Under the pieces are notes generated by a model. The model was not told the DNA's origin and did no database searches. It was given only the letters and a program-made list of their open reading frames with translations. A stretch of 64,000 nt of DNA from Hesseltinella vesiculosa (Eukaryota; Mucoromycota; Mucoromycetes; Mucorales; Cunninghamellaceae). Both the position numbers and the translations under genes were made by a program. This document shows, piece by piece, positions 53,801-64,000 of the stretch (its first letter is position 1; each line of letters begins with the position of its first letter). The stretch covers positions 1 to 64,000 of the forward strand of contig MCGT01000056.1 of NCBI GenBank assembly GCA_002104935.1, read 5' to 3'.

Positions 53801-56080
53801 CAGCATCATCATCTGAAATGACATCTAATGCTTCAAAAGATGGATTTGAAACAGTTGATATGAAAGCGGTGATAAGTCTCAAGTTTGAAATCAAGCTTGC
53901 ACAAATTGGTCTGTCATTCATCAACAAAAATTTGCAAGAATTAGCCTATCTCTCTTTGAAAAATGTGGAGCTGCGCCTCACTGACTCAAGCATGTATCAA
54001 TCTGTTCGCTGTAAAATCGAATGGGTGCAAATTGACAATCAGCTTTACGAGACTGCTTTTCCGATTCTCTTGTACCCGAGCAATACAACCAAGCATAGCA
54101 CAGAAGAACTGGTCCCGACCTTCCAGCTTGCGTTTGACCGGGTTAAAGACAATTGTAAGTCAATTGACCTTTTCATTCTCATACTTAGCTTATTCTATTT
54201 GGCTAGCGCATGGTGTGCTATATATCAAATATTTTTCGCTTTTATTGCAAGAGCTGAAGATAGAAATGGATGAAGAGTTCGTTCATGCTATGGCTGATTT
54301 TGCAAATTTAAATGGCCCAGGTTGGAAGGAAAACGTCGGTTGGTAAGGCTATGAATTCTTTAGAAAGAAATACCGAGTTTATACAGATTTGGTTTTTCCC
54401 GTTTTAGCCACATTTGGGAGTATGATACTGATATTGCTGATGCTAAAGAAAACGAGGACAATCCCCTTCTGTACTTTGAATTGCTCACTATTCAGCCTAT
54501 CCGAATTGACCTATCGTTCCTCCGATCTCCTCAGGCTATTGCGTTGGACAGACAGTAAGTAACGTGCCATTGACTGTAGCATTCTTTGGTTCTAATGATT
54601 CTTTAGGAACAATGCCAGTCCGCATTTTTTTATGTTCTTCGCTAATATTTTGACATTGGCTATTGGAAATGTAAACGTAGGTTGTTCAAAATCAAATAAC
54701 GGGTAGAATTTGCTGAATGTATGTATAGAGCGCTCCAATTCGGTTCAACGCACTTGTTATCGAGAATATTATGGCTACCCAAGGCGATTTGTCAAATCGG
54801 ATCTATTTGCATTACAGCGATCAACTCATTTATCAAATCCATCGAATGATAGGTTCTGCTGATTTTTTGGGCAATCCAGGTGAGCTAACCCTCATCCCTA
54901 AACTAAAATAGAAAAAGACTTATATCCAAATGGTTTACTCTAGTTGGACTTTTTAATAATCTCAGTTCTGGTGTTGCCGAACTATTCTACGAACCGTGGC
55001 AAGGACTGATTATGAGCGATAGACCCCAAGATTTAGGTCTTGGTTTAGCCAGGGTAGGTAACTGAATGCACAGGCACTGTATTAACTATCATTTACTATT
55101 TTCTAGGGCTTCAGTGGGTTTATCCGAAAAAGCGTCTTTGGTGTCACAGACAGCTTTACAAAATTCACCGGGAGCATTGGCAAGGGTCTTTCTGCTGCAA
55201 CAATGGACCGTCAATACCAAGAGCGCAGACGTATGACAATGGCGCGGAATCGTCCCCAGCATGCACTTGGTGGTGTTACCCGAGGCGCCAATTATTTTGC
55301 AAACAGTCTAGCCAGTGGCGTGTCCGGATTGGTGGTAACAGCTTTTGATATATCATACCAAACGCTAATTCTCATCGTCACTTATTTTACCCAGACACAG
55401 CCGATTGAAGGTGCTTCCAAAGAGGGAGTGGGCGGCTTCTTCACAGGTGTTGGCAAGGGTTTAATTGGGTAATTCCTCCTCCATCGTCAATCTGATTTCC
55501 TTATTAACTTGTTTTGATTAGAGCTGTTACCAAACCAGTTGTGGGTGTCTTCGACCTGGCCAGCAATGTTACCGAAGGCATACGTAATACAACTACGCCG
55601 TTAGACACAAATGTTATTATGAAGGTCAGGTACCCAAGGTTTATTGGTCAATCTGGAGTCTTGAAGGTAGGCAATTCGCGATTTGAACTGCCGCCGTTTT
55701 TTAACAAATTTTTAAAGCCCTTTTCAGCCAAAGAAGCCCAAGGCCAGCTGTGGTTGAAAACGACACAAGGTGGTAAATACTTTGACGACGTCTACATTGC
55801 CCATTGCCGAGTCCAAACCGACAGTGACAGAATCGCAATGCTCACTTCCAATCGCCTTATGATGATGCGAACCAACCACACGACAGTCGAGTGGCAAGAA
55901 CCATTTACTGATATCCAAACAATCAAATGTGAACCAACTGGCATAGCTGTATACTTACGTAGTATGACCTGGGAGCCGTTTTTGATGATCCCTGATAAGA
56001 ATACGCGAGATTGGATTTTCAAGAAAATTGAGGAAGCCGTTTTGGCGTTTAACGCACATCAAAAGTCGGCTTCGAAATAA
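44870..56080 (+). CDS. VPS13: VPS13 bridge-like lipid transfer protein
   Basis: About 25 exons give roughly 3,000 residues. It starts with the chorein_N domain ([20 protein letters not shown], then [20 protein letters not shown], exons 44870-44966 and 45037-45114, continuing [16 protein letters not shown]). The long middle builds the hydrophobic groove. The VPS13 adaptor-binding region is seen around 52490-53690 ([44 protein letters not shown]). The C-terminal part has the ATG2_C/DH-like helices ([17 protein letters not shown]) and a PH-like end ([20 protein letters not shown]). VPS13 moves phospholipids at membrane contact sites. The largest exon is 47342-50611. A GT repeat lies in an intron near 52243-52268. 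I checked a sample of the joins, not all of them. Confidence 0.95.
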
Positions 56081-56126
56081 AGTTTTTTTCCCACTCCCTT
56101 TTTCAGTTTTATCCATAGTGCACGTC

Positions 56127-57921
56127 ATGCTTGGTCTTGATACAAGCGGCAATCTCTCTGTTAGTGGTCTGATATTGGTACTTTTATGTTTTTACCTTTT
56201 GATTGGAAAGATGGTTAAGATGTATCTTGATCAACCGGTCACTTCGAACATCCGACCTCGATTAATTGCACAGGTTATAGTTGTTGGCGACATTAGTCGA
56301 TCTCCAAGAATGAGAAATCATGCCTTTTCACTTGCAGATGCAAATTGTGTTGTTGATCTTATTGGATATATAGGTACTCCATTATCCTTATAGATGCCAT
56401 GTTCTTACGGTGCGCATGTTCACTAGATACCCCTTTGGAAAAGGAATTGTGCCAACATCGCTCAATTCGCGTACGTCCCCTCAAGCAACCTTGGTCTGTG
56501 CCAAAAGGAATGCCCAAGTTGTTTTACTTGCTCTGGGCACCTTTTAAAACTGTATTCTTGGCTCTCCAACTCTTTTGGTTGATGTGCTGTGTCACGCAAT
56601 GCCCTCATATCATTTTTGTTCAGGTAAGCTGACGGTTTAAACACTTTTTTTTTTTTTTTTAAAAAAAACACATGCTTTTTATAGAATCCCCCTTCGATTC
56701 CGACCTTGTTTATTGCAAAGTTGACAGCATTCATACGACAAACCTGGCTGATTATTGATTGGCATAATTTTGGATATTCTGTGCTTGGCAAGACATTGGG
56801 AGACCATCACCCGATTGTGAGCTTTGCTGAATCATTTGAACGTTACTTTGGTAGAGATGCTCGAGCCCACCTGACTGTAACAGATAAGATGCAAAATAAG
56901 TTGAAATCGTGGGGAGTCCAGTAAGGCTGTCTATCATGATTCCATCGAAAGCGCTTCTTTTCTCACAGTGCGTGTATTTTTTTTTTGTTTCTAGAGGAAC
57001 AATTGTGACATTAAGGGATCGGCCACAGGCAAATTTTAAACGGCTGACTTTGAACGAAATTCATGATGCAAGTTGCCTTAACGTAAAAGTGAGCGTAATG
57101 TCATTTTTACTAATGAAAATACCTACAGTTTTTAACGAAATACAAATTGGAAAACTTGGTCAAAATGCAAACCACAAGATCTGCCGAATTCCTTGGTCAC
57201 ATTCACGAAGCTGACACACTGTTAACATGCAAAGAAAATGGAGATGACGCAAAGTTTCGACAAAATAGGCCAAAACTTGTTGTGTCATCCACATCTTGGA
57301 CGGAAGACGAAGACTTTTCGCTATTGTTGCAAGCGGCAAAGTTTTACGATGATGAAGCACCACCTGATGCTCCTAACATCCTGTTCGTAATCACTGGTAA
57401 AGGCCCATTGAAGGACTTTTATGAAAAAAAAATTTCGAAAATGCACCTCACCAGAACGAGAATTGTTACTTCTTGGTTGTCAAATGAGGATTATTCCTCG
57501 CTGTTGGGCTGTGCTGATCTTGGTGTTTCGCTGCATACAAGTACTAGTGGTGTGGATTTGCCAATGAAGATCGTCGATATGTTTGGATCTGGTCTACCAG
57601 TTTGTGCTGTTAATTTTGAATGGTGGGTAAAAAATACGAGGAGGAAAAAGATGAATTCATCCTGTCTATGACATTTTAAGCTTGGACGAGCTAGTGCAGC
57701 ACAACAAAAATGGACTCATTTTTGAAAACCCCAGCCAGTTGGCAGATCAATTTTTGGTATGAGATGTGCGGGATGCTTTACGGAGACTAATTGCTACTTT
57801 GCAGGGCTTATTTTGCAAGAATCCTAGTAGTTTGGAGTTAATGCGTGCGAACGTAATTCTGGAATACTCCGTACTGAGCTGGGATAAGGAATGGAGGAAC
57901 AAAGTCCCTGATCTCTTCTGA
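56127..57921 (+). CDS. ALG1: Chitobiosyldiphosphodolichol beta-mannosyltransferase Alg1
   Basis: Several exons join to about 450 residues. An N-terminal membrane anchor (GLILVLLCFYLLIGKMV) precedes VVGDISRSPRMRNHAFSLA. Then come DTPLEKELCQHRSIR (after an intron from about 56375 to 56423), WLIIDWHNFGYSVLG, VVSSTSWTEDEDFSLLLQAA, FVITGKGPLKDFYE and TSGVDLPMKIVDMFGSGLPV, all hallmark stretches of Alg1. The end is DELVQHNKNGLIFENP, then SWDKEWRNKVPDLF. The enzyme adds the first mannose to the lipid-linked chitobiose on the cytosolic side of the ER. The start lies 46 bp after the VPS13 stop on the same strand. Confidence 0.93.
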
Positions 57922-58572
57922 TCCCTTCCTACATTTTTATGCACTGGCAATAACAAGACGTGGCTGTTTACCACTTGAAGAGACTGTTAATATCGAATAT
58001 GAAATAAATCACGTGCCAGCCTGATCAATTCGCATATGATTGATCCAATGGACGAATCTCTTTGTTGCAACAGACAATGACATTCTGACCCAGTGGATTG
58101 CCTACATGAGGGAAAGTCTTGATTTTGATAGAAGGGTCTTAGAAAATGTCGATGCATCGGAGAGGGAAAGGTCCCCCTTTTCGTCTTGCAACATGCAGGT
58201 GCCATGGCTGATAGACGTGATAGTACAGTATAATAAAACCTGTGCATTATTAGGAATTAATAAAATAACTTACCACTGTAAGCGAGTGGTTTTTGTATAC
58301 ATGCAGAAAAAATAAAAAGAGGGAAAAAGAATGAAGAAAAAGAAAGGGAAAGAGAAAGAGAAAAAGCAATAGACAGGGGAAAAGCGATCGACACTACAGA
58401 AAAAAATCCAATGTTAGTAGCCAATCAGGCGCTTGAATTATTTTCATCTAAACTTACTTTATTCATTTTCATGACAAACCTGCCAATAAAAAAAATCAGC
58501 ATTTCCTCTTCACATTCTGCCTCAGGCTTACGTAAATAAGCTGGTTTATTGGCCAGCGAGGTAAGGTATTCA
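57922..58572. other. Gap between ALG1 and the Fanzor gene; possible guide-RNA region
   Basis: There is no confident gene. A short plus-strand frame (58040-58315: NDILTQWIAYMRESLDFD) hints at a decayed coding piece but has no start context or splice support. 58315-58400 is an almost pure purine stretch on the plus strand. The part next to 58572 lies directly 3' of the Fanzor gene, which is where relatives encode their guide (omega) RNA. Confidence 0.35.
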
Positions 58573-61500
58573 TTAGTTAGGGTCCCGAGACGAAGAAGCA
58601 ACTGCTGAATTTTGTTGGTGTGGTGATGATTGGTCGGTGGAGGTGGATGGTGGTGGGCAGAACAACGCTGGGCGAGGCAATCCTTGGAGGGCAGTCTTAC
58701 CAAGACGCAACATATTCCAAGCCGCAAGCTTGTCCCTGTCCCAGTTGATTTTACAGTGTTGGCACTGTAGAACCGACCACAAAGGCATGCTTGCACCTCG
58801 CAGGAATGGGTCACCGACGGTCTTGTGTTCAAGGTCTTTTTCATCACACATTGGACAGACCTGTAAAAAAAAATGAGATAGAAAAAAAAGGTCATTTTGC
58901 GCTTCATTTTTCCCTCTCCTCATGATTTACCTTGCTTGTGTTGTATTCATTTGTTTTTGTAACAAGAAGTAACCCTTGCTTTTCCGCTATTTTGAGTGCT
59001 TTGTACACTTTTCCGGAGCGAGTGGACTTTTTCCCTCTACGGGTTTGCGCAAACAATGCACCACCATAGGCAATCACTGGAAGTTTGCGGCTATAAAAAA
59101 AGTTAGTCCAGGCATCACACCTTTTTTTGTGTAGTGCATACCTATCATAGTCATCCTTCTGGTGTTTGTACTTGTTACCGCCATGGACGAAGTGGTTAAC
59201 GACTTCTGCGCACATCTTCTTGTCCCCACAATAGTCCAGGAACCGATGCAGGGTATAGTCGTCAGCAAAATGTTCGGTGATGTCATCAAGGTGTTGGAAT
59301 ACGTAGATGGTGCGCTGAATGAAGCGATCAGGATGACTAGTTTTTGCTGGTGGTATACGCGTGAGGATCTCCTCCATGCCAGAATCTTTGAGCCAACGTT
59401 TTCGAATGCATGAGCGCCCATGTCGACCAGAGAGTGATAGCCATTCATTATTCGAGAATCGCATGTACCGACCATGCCAACCGTTGGTGCTGTTGCTGCT
59501 GTGTTCAGTGCCTGGGGCAGTGCGATCATTCCCCGGGAGGTACTTGACTTCTTGAGCAGATGTGTAAAGCTCACTATGTCCTGGATCGACTCCATACAGC
59601 TGCATACGTTCTTGTGGTTCATCATGCAAGTCGTCCATTTCGAGATCGGGAAGTTCAATTTGGGGTGCGCGCTTGCCATAAATAAATTCCAATTGAAGCC
59701 CATCAGTGCGAACACGATTGGAAAATACCAAGGAGGCAGGATCATCATCTTCCTCTTCATCGCTATCGCTACTATTGATTTCAGTCAATTGAGTATCGCT
59801 GTCATCGTCCAGGCGTGTTGTCTCGTCAGTAAATCTGCCTTGATCTTGATCACCATCGTCGATTTCGCCCTCCGATGGGGTATTGTGAGCACCATCAGAA
59901 CCGCCAGCAGGGTTGCCGATGTCATTAGCCTCTCCATCAGTAACACTGCCACTATCATCTTCGGCATCACCGTTGTCAACATCGGGATCAGCACCACCAG
60001 CGTCATCATCACTGTCGCTGTCAGTTTCAGTGAGCGTTGGATAATGCAAAAATGCGGCAGTACTAAAAAAAAATCAGTCACGATTCCTGCCATCACAATG
60101 TTCCTCAGTTACCATTTTCGAAGACGAGCCTTCTGAAAGTCCAGGTAGGTGAAAAAGAGAGTGGCATCGCGAGCAAGGCGAATATAAGGATGAGAATGGT
60201 CACCCGACGGCACAGTCACGTTTATACCGGCTTGCTTGAGAATTGACCGAAATGAGTAGGCATCCAAAGTGATAAACCGGCGACGAAAGGCCAGAGTCGG
60301 CACAAGGGAAAAGAGGGCTGTTGACTTGGATTGCCTCATGGTGGAGGAGGAGAAGCAAAGGTCTGCTGATATGTCAGTGCCAGCCAGTTTCGCCTTGGAG
60401 TTTGCCAACTTTACACGAAGGCCAAGGACGAGATCTGACAGCCAGGTCTTAAATTCTTCCGGTAGACTCCAGGGGATGTCAATTGGATTGTATGGGTGCT
60501 CCAGCAATTGCATCATGCCCTTGAATACTCTTTGGCGACAGCGACGAGGCAGCACCTGATAGTCCATGTTAGATGATAGTAAGAGCTTCATGGTGATTGT
60601 GTCCATTTGATCATGCACATCGTCATGCCCCATCTCAGATGGTTCCAGGTCGTTGCTTTGTTCCATTTCTTGCAATAGTCGGTAAAGTACTTGCAAATAT
60701 GTTCCGGGGCTTGCAGTAAGTTCCTTCAGCGTAACTGGACTTGGACCAAAGTTCAGGGTTGAGATAAATGTTGATACGATCGTTCGCAAGAGATCAGGGC
60801 TATTTTCTGACAGTGGCTCAACTTTTTCTTGACGGGTGACAGTGTCGTAAATACTCTGGCATGCGTTCATAATATAACCGGACTTTGGCATTTCCTATGT
60901 CAAAAAAAAGTGAGCAACTCGCGCCTTCTTATTTTCTCTCTCTTTCTTACTGACCTGGCCGTCAGACAGCTGATCCTTGAGGGTGTTGACCAAGCGAAAG
61001 CGAATATACTTGATACACTTTTCTTCAAAACGTTCAGTCACAGCCAAGAGATTGATTTGGGCTAACTCATCCGCCATTTCAGAAATCATGTTACTAGCAC
61101 CCTTGATCCAATATAATTCGAAGCGGCAGTCACCCAAGAGAGACTGGTAATGGTGATAAATTGCTGTAGGATCAGGTATGTTCGAGTTGGGGGAGGTCAC
61201 AGCCTTGCCAGTCACCAGTTGGCAGATCCCATAGAAAAAATCTTTACAGAATACAGTATCGTTGACCACAGAACCCTCAGACATGACATGAAGTACATAA
61301 TAGTTGAAGAACGACTGGGCGCAGATGGAGACATAGCGGATGTGATCGACCCATAGGAGGATGGTTTCTTGGACGTCCATCTTTGCTTGGCGTTGGTCTT
61401 GGATATTGTCTTGGGTCATGTTAAGAGCATGACAAAGAGATATCTTGCGAACACGGGTTTTGAAATTGGTACCAAGCAAGAGAGACTGGAGATCCTTCAA

Positions 61501-61904
61501 CTTGAATTTCTTGGCCCTTTTTTTCCCATCAGGGTTCTTCTGCTTTTCCTTGCGGGCCATGGAGCCAGCCTTACGTAGAAGCTTTCTGGCCCTTTTGAGC
61601 TGGGTTTTGGACTTTCGTTTGCCACCTTTAAAAGTAAATGTTAGAAACTGGCAATGTAGGGGCTATCAATACTAACGGTTGAAAGGACAATCTGCTCGCT
61701 TGTGCCCTAATCCATGGCACAATGTACACTTTAAACCTAATGGAAGAGAATGAGATCATGAAGCAACGCGTTTTAAAAAATAAACCAACAAGGTCAATAA
61801 TAGGATTTACCTTTGAGAATGTAGTATTTCCTCATTTTCAAGTTATACAGCCAAGTCTTATTTGCATCTATTCGTAATTGCCTTCTTCTTATATGACGCC
61901 CCAT
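58573..61904 (-). CDS. Fanzor-type RNA-guided nuclease with CCHC knuckle, 991 aa
   Basis: Seven exons (61904-61811, 61736-61677, 61625-60955, 60894-60113, 60062-59142, 59090-58931, 58860-58573) join in phase throughout to 991 residues. An arginine-rich start leads to a CCHC knuckle (C35, C38, H43, C48; CTLCHGLGHKRADC). Residues about 275-535 are helical. An acidic Asp/Ser tract (about 545-645) precedes RTDGLQLEFIY, then the RuvC-I motif YGVDPGHSE with D695. Near the end are LPVIAYGGALF, TNEYNTSK (E891), a zinc ribbon (C898, C901, C929, C932) and the RuvC-III motif NWDRDKLAAWNM with D939. This order is that of Fanzor proteins, eukaryotic TnpB relatives. RNA-guided DNA cleavage is known for some and inferred here. 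No terminal inverted repeats were found, so it may be resident rather than mobile. Confidence 0.87.
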
Positions 61905-62547
61905 TTTAAATGTAAATAAATGCTGAAGCAAGGTTGTAAAAAAAAAGTAAAGAATGAAAAAGAACTCTTTGAACGCGCAGCACCCTTTTCAATAAACCCC
62001 GCTCGTTGTTTTTCTTGCCTCTGACACCCTCTCTCTCTCAACTTTTGTCGAGTCTTTTGTCGACAAAAAAAAACCTTGTCAGCACAACTGGCCATGCTTT
62101 TTTGACCTTGCTACAATTTTTATTACCTTTAACACTGTCCTCCTCCCACGCGTGATATCCATCTACAAGGAATAAGTGGGGCATGATACTTTCAGATCAC
62201 GAGATGAAAAGTCAAACGACGAATATCCAGTTTGGTAACTTGAAAAGGCTTGAAGTGGAAAGTATTCATTTTTGTATTGATAATAAATATAACCCATTGA
62301 ATGCGAACTTAAAAGGAAAAGTACATGCAGCAACTCTCACTTTTTCTTTTCTCCATTCACGTCGCCTTCATGAACCAGTGCTAATCTTCATGGTATTTTT
62401 GTACCTCGTTTCGTTGGTTTAATCGCGCTTCCTCACTTTAGTATTATCAATATTAAACCGTTTTTAATTGGCTCACCATTTCGCATTTCCCGTGAAGCGA
62501 GAAAAAGCTGGCATTCGAAAAATTTTCGCACTTTTTGTTTCTAAAAA
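61905..62547. promoter_or_regulatory. Divergent intergenic region, Fanzor gene and PNP
   Basis: This 643-bp gap separates two divergent starts. A plus-strand frame at 62183-62422 (NIQFGNLKRLEVESIHFCID) looks partly protein-like but ends in a hydrophobic tail without homology, and I do not call it a gene. A short inverted repeat, TTTTGTCGACAAAA, is at 62057-62070. Confidence 0.4.
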
Positions 62548-63561
62548 ATGACCACTGAAATTACAGACGACGTCTACGAAAGAAGCGTACAATACATTCG
62601 ATCAAGTATCCCAGAATGCTTCAAGTCTGTTAAATTGGGAGTGATCTGTGGAACAGGTTTAGGCTCTTTAGTTGAGACTATTGATCCTTCCTCCAAAGTT
62701 GAATTGTCCTACTCAGACATTCCCGGATTTGCAGTTAGCCAAGGTTAGCTTTAACAAAATTGCCTTGAATTCATAAATAACAACCTCTCGTTTATAGTGG
62801 TAGGACATGCAAGTAAACTTGTGTTCGGTCATATTGGTGAATCCTGCACTCCAGGTGTGTTTATGGTTGGACGATTTCATTTTTACGAAGGACATTCGAT
62901 GCAGCAATGCACATTGCCCGTTCGTGTGATGAAGCTCCTTGGCGTGGAAACCCTGTTGGTCACCAATGCTGCAGGGTCCTTGCACCCAGATCATAAGATT
63001 GGTGATTTGATGGTGATCAAAGACCATTTGTTTTTCCCTGGTTTGGCAGGCAACCACCCACTTCGAGGACACAACCTGGATGTGTTCGGTACTAGATTCC
63101 CTGCCATGTCGGATGCTTACGACTGCAAGTTGCGAGAATTGGCATTCTTAGCTGGCCATTCCGTTGGGGTGTCGCTAGATGATATGCATGAAGGAGTTTA
63201 CTGCATGGTGTCGGGACCAAGCTTTGAAACGAGCACGGAGAGCCGTCTAATCAGATGTTATGCTGACGCAGTTGGCATGTCCACTGTCCCGGAAGTTATT
63301 GTTGCTCGTCATTGTGGTATGAAAGTCTTAGGCATCTCTCTATTGACGAACAAGGTCGTCGTTACTTACGGGAAAAACGCGAAAAAGAGTGCTTTGGAAT
63401 CCCTTGGCTTACCCTCGGATCATCTCGAAGATGAAGTCAAGGAAGCCGATGAAGTAGTTGTGGCGAATCATGAAGAGGTGCTGGAAACTGGCGCTGCCAG
63501 AGCTGCTGATATGCAACGCTTAGTCGTAAAACTTGTCGATTTGATTTCTTTAAAGGAATAA
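62548..63561 (+). CDS. PNP1: Purine nucleoside phosphorylase
   Basis: Two exons (62548-62743 and 62798-63561) give 319 residues in phase. Signature stretches of the trimeric PNP family are present: VICGTGLGSLVETI (phosphate loop), VGHASKLVFGHI, GRFHFYEGHSMQQC, LLVTNAAGSL, YCMVSGPSFET and LTNKV. The enzyme splits inosine or guanosine with phosphate into base and ribose-1-phosphate in purine salvage in the cytosol. The donor GTTAGC is unusual but the junction VSQ-VVGHASK fits the family exactly. The length is near the usual 290-310, with a few extra residues at the C-terminus. Confidence 0.95.
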
Positions 63562-63819
63562 ACCCTTCCTGAAATTTGCTCTTTTTGTGACGAATAAAAT
63601 GCTGCCTCCAACAAGCAATACTAATCCACCCACCCATGCCCATGTGCGTCATCAGCTTCCCCTTTGTGTGAAGTAGTGAGAAGTGGAAGCACCACGAATT
63701 TTTTTTAACAACTGTTTTTCCTTTTTCGCCCTCGATTTTATTTTCCCACCCACCATGAATCTTTCTACATGCAAAAGCCGCTTTAGATCAGCTAATCAAG
63801 TGAGGGAAATGGTTTAAAG
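63562..63819. other. 3' flank of PNP, no gene seen
   Basis: This contains an AATAAA-like word near 63594 and T-rich runs (63697-63745). No coding frame is supported. Confidence 0.4.
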
Positions 63820-64000
63820 ATGAAAACGCTAATGGAAATACACTATTTGCTGAAACGAAAAGATCCGGTTGGTCTGCTCCACGTTACGTCTAGGTAAGTG
63901 ACTAGTACTGTAAAAGCAGTAAACATATGCTCACTCGTTTTGGCGTAGTGTCGCCTTCTTACACTTCTGTAATCATGTTATGGCATCCGTCCTCTACAAC
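63820..64000 (+). CDS. Partial gene entering the right edge (tentative)
   Basis: A first exon from ATG at 63820 reads MKTLMEIHYLLKRKDPVGLL and HVTS, ending at AG/GTAAGT. After an intron closing at GGCGTAG, reading continues in phase as SVAFLHFCNHVMASVLYN to the window end. The donor and acceptor are good and the join has no stop. Too little is visible for a family call. Confidence 0.35.

Noticed and set aside
58040..58315. Plus-strand frame with NDILTQWIAYMRESLDFD, reminiscent of a PH-domain end
   Set aside because: It is only one short segment, with no start context, splice sites or supporting neighbours.
62183..62422. 79-codon frame upstream of PNP
   Set aside because: It has no homology, and a low-complexity hydrophobic end. 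It could be a chance frame in the divergent promoter region.

Overview
The window looks like a chromosome segment from a filamentous fungus of the Mucoromycota, most likely Mucorales. The evidence is introns of about 40-60 bp that are dense in housekeeping genes, very frequent A/T homopolymer runs, two Fanzor-type genes, and abundant chromovirus, LINE and IS630/Tc1-like debris. I cannot name a genus from the sequence alone. No CRISPR array, rRNA or tRNA gene was recognised.

Layout. 1-3505 (minus): a Fanzor-type RuvC nuclease gene running off the left edge, with two unresolved frame changes. 3600-5520: IS630/Tc1-like remnants, including a 769-bp element with about 95-bp inverted termini and a TA duplication. 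5724-22069 is ordinary gene space: a bHLH factor, a Gdt1-type Golgi cation transporter, an 878-residue kelch/membrane protein, a transposase remnant, SF3B4, a MITE, LARP1, ATP synthase subunit j, DPH7 and a 1264-residue helical-repeat/BTB protein. 22290-42920 is a transposon-rich block: an inverted pair of transposase 3' halves, several LINE pieces, a UspA-domain gene whose stop codon lies inside a transposon terminus, and a near-complete LINE split by a full 6.1-kb chromovirus with 175-bp LTRs. 43370-57921 returns to housekeeping genes: RPS19, an orphan gene, VPS13 and ALG1. 58573-61904 (minus) is a second Fanzor-type gene, with seven exons that join in phase into 991 residues, preceded by a CCHC knuckle. 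62548-63561 is purine nucleoside phosphorylase, and a partial gene starts near the right edge.

How it fits together. The housekeeping genes serve unrelated pathways (splicing, TOR-linked translation control, diphthamide synthesis, lipid transfer, N-glycosylation, purine salvage). They are packed tightly, with divergent pairs sharing 80-90 bp promoters. The most interesting content is the right-hand Fanzor gene, which looks intact and therefore a candidate RNA-guided nuclease. A second, divergent and apparently decaying Fanzor gene lies in the same 64 kb.

Exon joins were made by eye from GT/AG sites and reading-frame continuity. Where the total length divides by three and the protein reads as its family, I regard the model as good. 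Transposon edges are approximate.
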